Positions 32,559 through 40,923 of a stretch of 64,000 nt of DNA are shown one piece after another. Made by a program: the position numbers and the translations under genes. The stretch spans positions 24,748-88,747 of the forward strand of contig URFG01000005.1 of the NCBI GenBank assembly GCA_900547095.1. The letters are read 5' to 3'. The notes beneath the pieces were generated by a model. That model made no database searches, was not told where the DNA came from, and was given only the letters and a program-made list of their open reading frames with translations. The first letter of the stretch is position 1, and each line of letters opens with the position of its first letter. The stretch comes from an uncultured Oscillospiraceae bacterium (lineage in GTDB: Bacteria > Bacillota > Clostridia > Oscillospirales > Acutalibacteraceae).

Positions 32559-33863
32559 ATGTCTGTGGGTGTATCTAATTATGAGGTTTTTCCATGCGTG
32601 ATATTGAGCGAAAAAAAGCAGAGGATTACAATAAAACCGTGCGGGGATGCGGCAAAATTTGAAGACGGGACGGAATATACCGTTTCTATACTTCCTACCG
32701 AACATTCCGAGGTTACATATATACTTGATTCAAATGTCTCTGAAAGCTGGGACAGATACGATAAAATTACTGTAAAACCGCAAAACGGCGTTATTTCCTT
32801 TGAGTATATATTTGAAGACGAACAGCAGTGGGCGATAGATGTTTACCGTGACGGCGATACAAAACAGCTAAAACGTTTTTTTGTATATTCTATTTTTGAA
32901 GATTTGTATGAAAGACATCCGTATATGGGAGATTTGCATGCTCATTCCTGCCGTTCGGATGGCGCGGAGGAGCCTGCGGTTGTCGCCGCAAATTACCGCC
33001 GCGAAGGCTTTGATTTTATGGGTTTGACCGACCACAGCAAGTGGCGTCCGTCACAGGAAGCTATTGATAAGTATGAAGGCGTTGATATAGATATTCTTCT
33101 GTGTCACGGCGAGGAGGTTCACCTTAAAGGCAATTTGCATATAGTGAATTTCGGCAGTGATTACAGTGTAAACGAATTGTATTATAAAAACGAAGAAGAA
33201 ATTCATGCAATGATTGTCAAAGAATCGGAAACTCTTAAAACGCCTAAAGGTGTAAATCCGCTTGAGTATGCTTACCGCAAATGGGCTTGCGAGCAGATAC
33301 GCAAAAGCGGCGGCCTTTGCATAATCCCGCATCCGTTTTGGATTCACGGACCGTATCAATACAACATGCGTTCAAAAATGCTGGATTATGTGTTTGAAAG
33401 CGGTATATATGATGCGTTCGAGCTGATTGGAGGTCAGTCGGTGCACGAAAACAATCTTCAGATTGCTTTTTATAATGACCAGCTTCAAAAAGGAAGAAAA
33501 ATACCTGTTGTCGGCTCCTCTGATTCTCACGGAACGGAGCCTGCCAGATATTTTAAACAGTCTAAAACCTTGGTGTTTGCTAAATCTCTTGACTGCAGCT
33601 CTGTGTGTCAGGCGGTAAAGGATTCATACAGTGTTGCAATCGATAGTATGCCGAACGAAAGTTACCGTGTTTACGGCAGCTTCAGACTGGTAAAATACGC
33701 AAGATTTTTACTTACGCATTATTTTCCGTATCACGACAGACTGTGTTTTGAAGAGGGACGACTTATGAGAGACTATATAAACGGCGATGAGAACGCTAAA
33801 AAAATGCTTTCGCTGCTTCACGGCAGAACCGAAAATTACAGAAAGAAAAAACTGGGAAGATAA
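32559..33863 (+). CDS. PHP-domain metallohydrolase with N-terminal beta domain (CehA/McbA-like)
   Basis: Residues ~1-115 are beta-rich. The PHP domain then shows YMGDLHAHSCRSDGAEEP, DFMGLTDHS, LCHGEEVHL, CIIPHPFWIHG and VVGSSDSHGTEP, supplying the metal-binding His, Asp and Glu residues. These enzymes cleave phosphoesters. The CehA/McbA group is mostly uncharacterised. ATG 32559 has AGGAGG at a good distance. Its partners across the divergent promoter are an OPA-like transporter and a DeoR regulator, so its substrate is probably a phosphorylated sugar or glycerol compound taken up by that transporter. This is inference. Confidence 0.88.
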   Translation: MSVGVSNYEVFPCVILSEKKQRITIKPCGDAAKFEDGTEYTVSILPTEHSEVTYILDSNVSESWDRYDKITVKPQNGVISFEYIFEDEQQWAIDVYRDGDTKQLKRFFVYSIFEDLYERHPYMGDLHAHSCRSDGAEEPAVVAANYRREGFDFMGLTDHSKWRPSQEAIDKYEGVDIDILLCHGEEVHLKGNLHIVNFGSDYSVNELYYKNEEEIHAMIVKESETLKTPKGVNPLEYAYRKWACEQIRKSGGLCIIPHPFWIHGPYQYNMRSKMLDYVFESGIYDAFELIGGQSVHENNLQIAFYNDQLQKGRKIPVVGSSDSHGTEPARYFKQSKTLVFAKSLDCSSVCQAVKDSYSVAIDSMPNESYRVYGSFRLVKYARFLLTHYFPYHDRLCFEEGRLMRDYINGDENAKKMLSLLHGRTENYRKKKLGR

Positions 33864-33939
33864 ATACTATTTAGCGAAAGTTAGGCAAACGTGTTTCATA
33901 ACCGCATTGGTGCCTTTTGCGGAAAGGCAGATTATAAAA

Positions 33940-34038
33940 ATGAAGTTGTTGATTATTCGTCACGGCGACCCCGATTATTCTGTAGATTCGCTTAACACAG
34001 GGGACGGTTCTCGTCCTACAATAATCGCCTATGTGTAG
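33940..34038 (+). pseudogene. Truncated histidine phosphatase gene
   Basis: ATG 33940 opens MKLLIIRHGDPDYSVDSLN, the catalytic N-terminus of a histidine phosphatase and close to the intact protein at 20408-21133. After codon 18-19 the reading frame enters the REP-like sequence at 33995 and stops at 34038. The rest of the gene is gone, presumably lost in the rearrangement that created this junction. Confidence 0.75.
33995..34012. mobile_element. REP-like element (right copy)
   Basis: ACACAGGGGACGGTTCTC, the exact reverse complement of 30274-30291. It interrupts the phosphatase fragment. The outer palindromic half seen in the left copy is missing. Confidence 0.6.
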
Positions 34039-34051
34039 TGTAACATAAAAC

Positions 34052-34100
34052 CGGCGAAGCCGCAATACTTATTACCTCTTACATGTTATTTCTTACTTCC
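34052..34100. repeat. Right copy of island-flanking direct repeat
   Basis: CGGCGAAGCCG (34052-34062), CTTATTACCTCTTAC (34068-34082) and TTTCTTACTTCC. Same order and strand as 29768-29820, 4.28 kb away. The next ~50 nt contain related GTGAGGTAAGAGTGAAGAGG sequence. Confidence 0.6.
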
Positions 34101-34152
34101 CAAAAATCCCGCAATAAGTTTTGGGTGAGGTAAGAGTGAAGAGGTAAGAAGT

Positions 34153-34185
34153 AAAAATCCCGCCCACTTGCGTGAACGGGATTTT

Positions 34186-34186
<1 letters not shown>
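34153..34186 (-). terminator. tRNA-Thr terminator
   Basis: 10-bp stem AAAAATCCCG / CGGGATTTTT. On the minus strand it begins at the CCA end of the tRNA and is followed by ACTTCTTAC. Confidence 0.7.
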
Positions 34187-34261
<75 letters not shown>

Positions 34262-34325
34262 ATATCGCTTATTGCGACTAGATTATTATATTATAATAAC
34301 GCGAAATTGTCAAGAATTATTTTAA

Positions 34326-34352
34326 AAAAGGCTGAGATAATCTCAGCCTTTT
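34326..34352 (-). terminator. Terminator of the dCMP deaminase gene
   Basis: AAAAGGCTGAGA / TCTCAGCCTTTT, a perfect 12-bp stem with loop TAA, followed by T/A-rich sequence. It overlaps the last two bases of the gene. Confidence 0.75.
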
Positions 34353-34839
34353 AATTAAGCTTTAATTCAATGCTTTTTTTATCGGCGCTAAAAGCTCTGT
34401 ATTTCACCTCAGCAAGGTCAAACATTCTTTTTGACGCCTTAACGCCGTCGGTATCGGCATATTTATCGCTTAAATACACCACTTCTTTTATCCCCGACTG
34501 GATTATCGCTTTCGCACATTCGTTACAGGGGAAAAGAGTTGTATAAACAATACTTCCTGCAACCGAGCCTGTGTGGCAGTTTAAAATTGCATTTAATTCG
34601 GCGTGGCAAACATAGAGATATTTTGATTTAAGGCCTTCTGACTTACCCCAGAAATACTCTTCATCGTTATCGTTATGACTGCAAAAAGGCATACCGTTAT
34701 ACCCGACCGATAAAATTCGGTGATTTTTATCCACAATGCACGCTCCGACCTGCGTTGAAGGGTCCTTGCTTCTTAAAGAGGATAAAACCGCAATACCCAT
34801 AAAATACTCATCCCAGGAAAGATAATCTTCTCTTTTCAT
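34351..34839 (-). CDS. comEB: Deoxycytidylate (dCMP) deaminase, ComEB-like
   Basis: Zinc-dependent deaminase that turns dCMP into dUMP for dTMP synthesis. The N-terminus SWDEYFMGIAVLSSLRSKDPSTQVGACIVD is split by the typical DPxTQVGA motif. The zinc and proton-shuttle site is CHAELNAI, with PCNECAKAII supplying two cysteines. 162 residues fits. It lies 14 nt downstream of an MFS transporter gene and may share its transcript. Confidence 0.93.
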   Translation of the reverse strand: MKREDYLSWDEYFMGIAVLSSLRSKDPSTQVGACIVDKNHRILSVGYNGMPFCSHNDNDEEYFWGKSEGLKSKYLYVCHAELNAILNCHTGSVAGSIVYTTLFPCNECAKAIIQSGIKEVVYLSDKYADTDGVKASKRMFDLAEVKYRAFSADKKSIELKLN

Positions 34840-34853
34840 AAGCTTTTGCCTCC

Positions 34854-36032
34854 TTAAATTGCCAGATCTTTTTCTTTATAAACAAACACGGCTGTGAGTA
34901 CCATTATAAGCGGGAAAATCATACTTGTTAAAAACCCTGCATTAAGTCCTTTGGAATTTGCAACAAGACCTAAAATCCAAGGTCCTATAGAGCAGCCGAT
35001 ATCGCCGCTGAGCGCGAATATACCGAACATCAAAGTTCCTCCGCCGACAAATCTTTTCGCCGCCATTGAATATGTGCCCGGCCAAGAAAAGCTTACCGAA
35101 AATCCGCAAAGTGCGCAGGCAAGCAATGCAAGAGCAGGAACATTTACAAGACCGACTGCGAGATAACATAGACAGCAAATAATGTTATTTAGAACAAGGA
35201 CTATTTTCGGTGAATATTTTCCTGCAAAAATTCCGAAAACAACTCTGCCTAATCCCATTGCGATCGCAAAAGCACACGGCCCCATTATGTCCCCTACCAC
35301 TTTACTGACGCCGAGTCCCCTTTGGGCAAACATTGACGCCCACTGCGACATGGCAAGCTCGCTGGCGCCTGCGCAAAGCATAAAGATAACAAAGCAAATA
35401 AAATCCTTTGAAAAGATCATTTCTTTGGCTGTTACTTTTTTCGCATCTTCTTCAAATTCAACTACAGGAACTTTAGAAAACACAAAAAGATTTAAAAGCG
35501 GAACTGCCGCCCATACAAGGGGAATAATATTCCAATTGTCAGCTTTAAATAAAGCAAGCAGTGCAGTTGTGGCAATCACGGTGAAAGCCTGACCCCAGCA
35601 ATAAAACGAATGCAGAAAAGCCATATTTGCGGCCTTATTATCGCTCGGCAAAAGCTCTATCATAGGACTGATAACGACTTCTATAACTCCGCTGCCGCTC
35701 GCATAGAAAATAAGGCTTATTATTATCCCGAGATAGCTGTTGCCGATCATACCGGGCAAAACGCTTAGCAAACAAAGACCTGTCGTCGCCATCAAATGAG
35801 AGATAAGCGCAGTGTTTTTATAACCTATTTTTTTAACTATCGACGGAGTGAGCATATCCACGATGAGCTGAATAAAGAAGTTTATGAAAACAAGTCTGCC
35901 GAGTTCTTCATAGCTTAATTTATACTCATCCTGCAAAACGACAAAAAGAATAGGAAGAAAATTATTGACTATCGCCTGAACGACATATCCTATATAACAA
36001 GCAATTTTAGTGCTTTTATAACTTTTAAACAT
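34854..36032 (-). CDS. MFS transporter
   Basis: 392 residues with about twelve hydrophobic segments. The N-terminal half has LGRLVFINFFIQLIVDMLTP. The middle loop (VVEFEEDAKKVTAKE) is the usual cytosolic link between the two six-helix bundles. Similar to sugar or nucleoside-type MFS proteins of Clostridia (GYIVQAIVNNFLPILF start), but the substrate is not readable. GGAG sits 7 nt before ATG 36032, right after the rpmB terminator. Confidence 0.82.
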   Translation of the reverse strand: MFKSYKSTKIACYIGYVVQAIVNNFLPILFVVLQDEYKLSYEELGRLVFINFFIQLIVDMLTPSIVKKIGYKNTALISHLMATTGLCLLSVLPGMIGNSYLGIIISLIFYASGSGVIEVVISPMIELLPSDNKAANMAFLHSFYCWGQAFTVIATTALLALFKADNWNIIPLVWAAVPLLNLFVFSKVPVVEFEEDAKKVTAKEMIFSKDFICFVIFMLCAGASELAMSQWASMFAQRGLGVSKVVGDIMGPCAFAIAMGLGRVVFGIFAGKYSPKIVLVLNNIICCLCYLAVGLVNVPALALLACALCGFSVSFSWPGTYSMAAKRFVGGGTLMFGIFALSGDIGCSIGPWILGLVANSKGLNAGFLTSMIFPLIMVLTAVFVYKEKDLAI

Positions 36033-36051
36033 TTTTTTACTCCAAAAAAAT

Positions 36052-36079
36052 ACACGGAAATCCGGTATGATTTCCGTGT
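36052..36079 (-). terminator. rpmB terminator
   Basis: 11-bp stem ACACGGAAATC / GATTTCCGTGT, followed on the minus strand by ATTTTTTT. Confidence 0.8.
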
Positions 36080-36099
36080 TAATTTAAAATAAAGAAATA

Positions 36100-36288
36100 T
36101 CAGATAGCTCTTGTTACCTTACCGGAACGCAGGCAGCGGGTGCAAGCGTTGATACGGCGGGGCGTACCGTTAACTATTGCCTTTACTTTTTTAACATTCG
36201 GCTTCCAAGTTCTGTTAGAGCGCCTGTGCGAGTGAGAAACCTTTATACCGAAAGCAATTTCTTTATTGCAAATATCACATTTTGCCAT
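36100..36288 (-). CDS. rpmB: 50S ribosomal protein L28 (zinc-binding form)
   Basis: A 62-residue L28 with MAKCDICNKEIAFG, SHSHRRSNRTWKPN and a C-terminal CTRCLRSGKV. The two cysteine pairs (CDIC and CTRC) mark the zinc-binding C+ form. ATG 36288 is preferred over 36294, because GGAGG is 8 nt before it and only 2 nt before the other. Single-gene transcript with its own terminator. Confidence 0.95.
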   Translation of the reverse strand: MAKCDICNKEIAFGIKVSHSHRRSNRTWKPNVKKVKAIVNGTPRRINACTRCLRSGKVTRAI

Positions 36289-36400
36289 ATTCATAACCTC
36301 CTTTAAAAGCGGCTTTATAATTAAACCTAACTATACAACAGTACTATAATAACAGAAAAAAACTTAAAATGCAAGCATTTTTTTGTGTTTTTTGAAATTT

Positions 36401-37384
36401 TTATATTTCCGATCTTTTCGGTCTTGTCATAAGACTTTCTACGACCGTATTTATATCAGCGTTTTCATAAAGTACCGAATAGCATTCTTCCACTATCGGC
36501 ATTTCGATTTTATTTTTCTTTGCAAGCTGGTGAGCCATTAAAGCGGCATAGTAACCCTCTACTGTACCGACAGTTTTTAAAGCCTCGCTTACGCTCATGC
36601 CTTTTCCGACTAAAATTCCGAATCTATTATTCCTGCTGTGCATTGAAGTGCAGGTAACGACAAGGTCACCTATTCCGGTAAGTCCTGAAAAGGTTGAGGC
36701 TTTAGCTCCCATTGCAATTCCGAGTCTTGACATTTCCGCAAGGCCTCTTGTAATAAGCGCCGCTCTTGTATTATCACCAAAGCCTAATCCCGCACACATT
36801 CCCGAGCATATTGCGATAACATTTTTAAGCGCTCCGCCAAGCTCCACTCCTATCACATCATCAGATGTATAAACTCTGAAAAACTTATTAGAAAGCTGAT
36901 CCTGAACGACCTCTGCGGCAGATGCGCATTCCGAAGCCGCAACGATAGAAGTAGGCATTTTTCTCGCAACCTCTTCCGCGTGGGAGGGCCCGGAAAGAAT
37001 AACAATATCCGCCTCGGGCAATTCTTCCGAAATCACCTGCGAAAGCCTTTTAAGGCTTCCCTTTTCAAGACCTTTTGATACGCTTACGATTATTCCTCTT
37101 TTTTTATATTTTTTAAGCGAGCAGGCAACCGAGTGCACTGCAGTTGACGGAACAGCGATAATAGTTATAAGCGCGTCAGTAACGCAGCTCAAATCGGAAG
37201 TTATATCTATTTCGCTCGGAATGATTATACCGTTTAAAAGCTTATCATTAGTGCGTTTGGTTTTAAGCATTTCGACTTCTTCTTCAAAAGGCGACCATAA
37301 AGTAACGGTGTGACCGTTTTCAAAAGCATTGATAGCAAGAGCTATTCCCCAACCGCCTGAACCTAAAACAACGATTTTAGACAT
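36401..37384 (-). CDS. gpsA: Glycerol-3-phosphate dehydrogenase [NAD(P)+]
   Basis: Makes sn-glycerol-3-phosphate from dihydroxyacetone phosphate for phospholipids. Dinucleotide motif VLGSGGWGIALAINAF. The catalytic lysine region is VELGGALKNVIAICSGMCAGLG, with NTRAALITRGLAEMSRLG and GLTGIGDLVVTC also diagnostic. 327 residues. It follows plsY by 1 nt in the order der-plsY-gpsA, a conserved Firmicutes arrangement. Confidence 0.97.
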   Translation of the reverse strand: MSKIVVLGSGGWGIALAINAFENGHTVTLWSPFEEEVEMLKTKRTNDKLLNGIIIPSEIDITSDLSCVTDALITIIAVPSTAVHSVACSLKKYKKRGIIVSVSKGLEKGSLKRLSQVISEELPEADIVILSGPSHAEEVARKMPTSIVAASECASAAEVVQDQLSNKFFRVYTSDDVIGVELGGALKNVIAICSGMCAGLGFGDNTRAALITRGLAEMSRLGIAMGAKASTFSGLTGIGDLVVTCTSMHSRNNRFGILVGKGMSVSEALKTVGTVEGYYAALMAHQLAKKNKIEMPIVEECYSVLYENADINTVVESLMTRPKRSEI

Positions 37385-37385
37385 A

Positions 37386-38069
37386 TCACTTTCTCCTGAC
37401 TCTAATATGTTTTTCCTCGCCTGAAATTATTCTTTTTATATTAGGAATATGTTTAATAATGATTATAACTCCCATACAGATACTGGGGAGCGCCTGCGGA
37501 ATAACCGCCGCGTTTAAATCAAAGGGATTTTTAAAAATTCCTATCGGGCTGTTATTGAATACCACCGAAAGAGTTATTACGACCACGGTGGCAACAAGAG
37601 AACCTATAGAAACGGTTTTAGATAAAAGCGTAACGAGAGCAAAAACAACTAAACCTATTATGATTGCTTTAGGACAGCAGACAGCATAAATTCCTACGCT
37701 TACCGCAACTCCCTTTCCGCCTCTGAACTGATAAAACAGCGGAAAAACGTGACCTATCATACATATAAGACCGCAGAGATACGCGCCGTAAATCGGATAT
37801 GCCCACGAAAGCGTGGGGTCCGCTGATAAAATTTGGCTGAAAACAGCTTTTCCTATAAGGCAGGCAGCAAAGCCCTTAAGAGCGTCACACAAGAATGTGA
37901 GAATACCGGGCACTACTCCCCCGACTCTTAAAACATTTGTAGCTCCGGCGTTTCCGCTGCCGAAATCTCTTATATCATTTTTAGTAAAGCATTTGGTGAA
38001 AATAACCGCGAAGTTAATACTTCCGAGAAAATAAGCGGCTAAAATTGTACCGATAACTGCAAACGCCAT
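37386..38069 (-). CDS. plsY: Acyl-phosphate:glycerol-3-phosphate acyltransferase PlsY
   Basis: Integral membrane enzyme that acylates glycerol-3-phosphate, the step after GpsA. Motifs: YFLGSINFAVI, DIRDFGSGNAGATNVLRVGG (phosphate loop) and FRGGKGVAVSVG, with five to six membrane segments over 227 residues. Its ATG overlaps the der stop. Together with gpsA it forms a phospholipid entry module. Confidence 0.96.
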   Translation of the reverse strand: MAFAVIGTILAAYFLGSINFAVIFTKCFTKNDIRDFGSGNAGATNVLRVGGVVPGILTFLCDALKGFAACLIGKAVFSQILSADPTLSWAYPIYGAYLCGLICMIGHVFPLFYQFRGGKGVAVSVGIYAVCCPKAIIIGLVVFALVTLLSKTVSIGSLVATVVVITLSVVFNNSPIGIFKNPFDLNAAVIPQALPSICMGVIIIIKHIPNIKRIISGEEKHIRVRRK

Positions 38070-39391
38070 TATTTTTCCCCTCTTTCCCGAATAACAAATT
38101 TAACCGGTGTGCCCTCAAGACCGAATACCGATCTTATCTGATTTTCTAGATATCTCTGATATGAAAAATGGAAAAGATCTTTATTATTGCAAAAGCATAC
38201 AAAGGTGGGCGGACAGGTAGAAGCCTGAGTCATATAATAAATTCTTAGCCTTTTGCCCTTATCCGTGGGCGGCTGAACGCGCGAAGTGGCATCGGCAAGG
38301 ATATCGTTGAGCTTACCTGTGGAAATACGCATAGCATTTTGCGCATAAACATATTTTATAAGCTCAAAAAGCTTGTCTATCCGCTGACCGGTCTTCGCCG
38401 AAATAAAGATAATAGGCGCAAAGGACATAAAAGAAAAGTCAACGGCAAGCTTTTTTCTGTAAGAATCCATAGTCTGCCCGTCTTTTTCAACAATATCCCA
38501 TTTATTAACAACTATAATGCACGCTTTGCCCTGTTCGAGAGCAAGACCTGCGACTTTGGAATCCTGTTCGGTAAATCCGTCGGTTCCGTCTATCATTATA
38601 ACACAAACATTGGCTCTTTCAATAGCCATTTTTGCTCTTAAAACACTGTATTTTTCTATTTTATCTTCTATCTTGCTTTTTCTTCGGAGTCCCGCAGTAT
38701 CGATAAAATTAAATCTGCCGAATTTGTTTTCAACAAGCGTGTCTATCGCGTCGCGCGTGGTTCCCGCAATATCGGAAACGATAGACCTTTCCTCGCCCGA
38801 GATTTTATTTACAAGCGAAGATTTTCCCGCGTTAGGCTTACCTATAACAGCCACTTCTATAGTATCGGGATCTTCATCCGAAAAGCTTAAGTCCGGAAGA
38901 TTTTCCATAACCGCGTCAAGAAGATCGCCTGTTCCGTGACCGTGAACGGATGATACGCCTATCGGCTCCGAAAGCCCGAGATTATAAAATTCATAAAATT
39001 CGGGCGGCATATCTCCTACAGCGTCGCATTTATTCACGCACAGAAGAATCGGTTTTCCGCTTTTTCGAAGCATAGCTGCTATTTCTTCGTCAGCCGCGGT
39101 AACGCCGCTTTTTAAATCGGTAACGAAAATTATCACCGAGGCTGTTTCGACTGCAAGTTCTGCCTGAGCGCGCATTCCCGAAAGAATGGTATCATCGGAA
39201 TCCGGCTCAATTCCGCCTGTATCGATCAGCATTATTTTTCTGCCTTTCCATTCGGTGTCGCCATAGATCCTGTCGCGGGTAACTCCGGGAGTATCGTCAA
39301 CAATAGAAACCCTTTTTCCTATCAGCTTATTAAAAAGCGTGGATTTTCCGACATTCGGTCTTCCTACTATTGCCACTATCGGTTTAGCCAA
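38069..39391 (-). CDS. der: Ribosome biogenesis GTPase Der (EngA)
   Basis: Tandem-GTPase protein needed for 50S assembly. First G domain: GRPNVGKSTLFNKLIG, DTPGVTRDR, NKCDAVG. Second: GKPNAGKSSLVNKISG, DTAGLRRKSK, NKWDIVEK. A C-terminal KH-like domain ends FVIRERGEK. 440 residues is typical. First gene of der-plsY-gpsA. Confidence 0.97.
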   Translation of the reverse strand: MAKPIVAIVGRPNVGKSTLFNKLIGKRVSIVDDTPGVTRDRIYGDTEWKGRKIMLIDTGGIEPDSDDTILSGMRAQAELAVETASVIIFVTDLKSGVTAADEEIAAMLRKSGKPILLCVNKCDAVGDMPPEFYEFYNLGLSEPIGVSSVHGHGTGDLLDAVMENLPDLSFSDEDPDTIEVAVIGKPNAGKSSLVNKISGEERSIVSDIAGTTRDAIDTLVENKFGRFNFIDTAGLRRKSKIEDKIEKYSVLRAKMAIERANVCVIMIDGTDGFTEQDSKVAGLALEQGKACIIVVNKWDIVEKDGQTMDSYRKKLAVDFSFMSFAPIIFISAKTGQRIDKLFELIKYVYAQNAMRISTGKLNDILADATSRVQPPTDKGKRLRIYYMTQASTCPPTFVCFCNNKDLFHFSYQRYLENQIRSVFGLEGTPVKFVIRERGEK

Positions 39392-39426
39392 AACTTATCA
39401 GTCCTTTCTTCTTCGGTGTAAAAAAC

Positions 39427-39448
39427 AGAGGAGGATCGCTCCTCCTCT
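39427..39448 (-). terminator. rpmF terminator
   Basis: AGAGGAGGA / TCCTCCTCT, a 9-bp stem with loop TCGC, followed on the minus strand by GTTTTTT. Confidence 0.75.
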
Positions 39449-39461
39449 TTTCTTTCGGATT

Positions 39462-39653
39462 TTAATCTGCTGCTTTAATAACCTCTCGGCCGTTATATTT
39501 GCCGCAAGCAGGACAAAGTCTGTGCGGACGCTTATACTCTCCGCAGCTCGGACATCTTACCAATGCCGGAGCTTCTATTTTCCATAAATTGTTTCTTCTC
39601 TTATCGCGTCTTGCTTTAGAGGTTTTTCTCTTTGGTACTGCCATTTTCAGCAC
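39462..39653 (-). CDS. rpmF: 50S ribosomal protein L32 (zinc-binding form)
   Basis: 63 residues starting MAVPKRKTSKARRDKRR, with the zinc ribbon CPSCGEYKRPHRLCPACG intact (four cysteines). It follows the DUF177 gene by 22 nt, the usual yceD-rpmF pair. GGAGG precedes the ATG. Confidence 0.96.
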   Translation of the reverse strand: MLKMAVPKRKTSKARRDKRRNNLWKIEAPALVRCPSCGEYKRPHRLCPACGKYNGREVIKAAD

Positions 39654-39675
39654 CTCCTTAAAGAATTATATAAAA

Positions 39676-40173
39676 TTATTTTTCAAGCAGTTCGGCGATC
39701 TTTGCAAGCCTTGGATCGATTTCCTTGAAATCGCAGCCGCATTCGCCCTCATTAAGATCTTTGCCGCATTTAGGGCAAATTCCTTTACAGCTTTCCTGAC
39801 ATAAAAATTTAGTGGGTAAACTCAAAATAACCTCGGAATAAATAAACTCGTCAAGATCAAGCTTCATTCCCGGAATTACGACGATCGTGTCGCTGTCCTC
39901 CCCCTCAATAGACGGGGCAAGTATCTTATCGATATTAAGACAAAATTCACGGTCCGTATCCTTTCCGCAGCGGTCACAAACGGAGCTATATAAATACCTG
40001 ATCTCCATTTCGAGCGATACCACACTCGCCCGATTTGATATCCGGCCTTTGGCTGTTACGGGATTTTTAAGCGGAAAAATACCTGAAACATCAACGCCTG
40101 ACATATCATATTCATAATTTATTTGCAGCTCTGAATTCTCAGCGGCAAATATATTTTTCAGATCAAGTACCAT
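39676..40173 (-). CDS. yceD: DUF177 (YceD) family protein
   Basis: 165 residues upstream of rpmF, as in most bacteria. The C-terminal part carries the family motif CQESCKGICPKCGKDLN and ends CGCDFKEIDPRLAKIAELL. An earlier CDRCGKDTDREF forms another cysteine pair. The YceD/DUF177 family is linked to 23S rRNA processing and 50S assembly in plants and bacteria. Molecular role here is inferred. Confidence 0.92.
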   Translation of the reverse strand: MVLDLKNIFAAENSELQINYEYDMSGVDVSGIFPLKNPVTAKGRISNRASVVSLEMEIRYLYSSVCDRCGKDTDREFCLNIDKILAPSIEGEDSDTIVVIPGMKLDLDEFIYSEVILSLPTKFLCQESCKGICPKCGKDLNEGECGCDFKEIDPRLAKIAELLEK

Positions 40174-40214
40174 AAATATACCTCACAAAAAGTACCCGAA
40201 ATGTCACAAAGTAT

Positions 40215-40243
40215 ATTATATAATCGTGCGGTGCCTTTGTCAA
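40215..40243 (-). promoter_or_regulatory. sigma-A promoter for yceD-rpmF
   Basis: Minus strand: TTGACA, a 17-nt spacer, TATAAT. Full consensus. Confidence 0.85.
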
Positions 40244-40256
40244 GTAAATTTTGAAA

Positions 40257-40859
40257 TTATTTGAACATTTTGGCAATAGCCGGAACTATTTCTTTTATAA
40301 CAGTATCGGTAGTGTTAACACAAAGATCATAAGTCATAAGATCTCCCCAGTTTCCGCCGGTGTAAAAATTATAATATCTCTGACGCTCCCTGTCGAGATT
40401 CTTTATTTTCCTTTTCATTTGCCTGTCCGTAAGATGCTCGTTTTCAGGCGATCTTTTTTTACATCTTTCTATTCTGCTGTTCATATCGGCATAAACGAAT
40501 ATCTTATAAGGCTTTTTGCTTCTTAATATGTAGTCGGCGCATCTGCCTACTATTACGCAGTCTGATTTTTCCGCAAGCTCGGTTATTATTTTGTTCTGCG
40601 CGTCATATACAGAGCGGAGCTGCTTTGAGGTGTAATCCTCAAAATAAGCGAAACTCTGACCCACAGTTATAGGATAAAGGCTGTGCGGAGTATGCTCTAC
40701 GACTTCTTTTACATATTCCTCGGAAAGCGAGGTATGTTTAGATATCTCAGTGATAATTTCTTTATCGTAATACTCTATATTAAGTTCTTCTGCAAGTCTT
40801 CTTCCGAGTTCTCTTCCTCCGCTTCCGAACTGACGCCCGATCGTTATGATTTTTGCCAT
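40257..40859 (-). CDS. Cytidylate kinase-like family protein
   Basis: About 200 residues with the P-loop variant IITIGRQFGSGGRELGRRLAEEL, YYDKEIITEIS, DCVIVGRCADYIL and RIERCKKRSPENEHL. This is the AAK6/cytidylate-kinase-like family common in Clostridia, distinct from true Cmk. The nucleotide substrate is not established. ATG 40859 has AGGAGG 7 nt upstream. The longer frame to 40913 would start in the promoter. Confidence 0.88.
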   Translation of the reverse strand: MAKIITIGRQFGSGGRELGRRLAEELNIEYYDKEIITEISKHTSLSEEYVKEVVEHTPHSLYPITVGQSFAYFEDYTSKQLRSVYDAQNKIITELAEKSDCVIVGRCADYILRSKKPYKIFVYADMNSRIERCKKRSPENEHLTDRQMKRKIKNLDRERQRYYNFYTGGNWGDLMTYDLCVNTTDTVIKEIVPAIAKMFK

Positions 40860-40884
40860 AAAAATACCTCCTTCTTTCTTTAGT

Positions 40885-40913
40885 ATTTTATCACAAATTA
40901 TCAAAAAAGTCAA
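40885..40913 (-). promoter_or_regulatory. sigma-A promoter for the cytidylate-kinase-like gene
   Basis: Minus strand: TTGACT, a 17-nt spacer, TAAAAT, just after the spo0A stop. Confidence 0.7.
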
Positions 40914-40923
40914 TAAATCAGTA

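Noticed and set aside
29768..34100. CRISPR array in the repeat-rich region
   Set aside because: Repeats are few, unevenly spaced and flank genes; there are no regular spacers and no cas genes.
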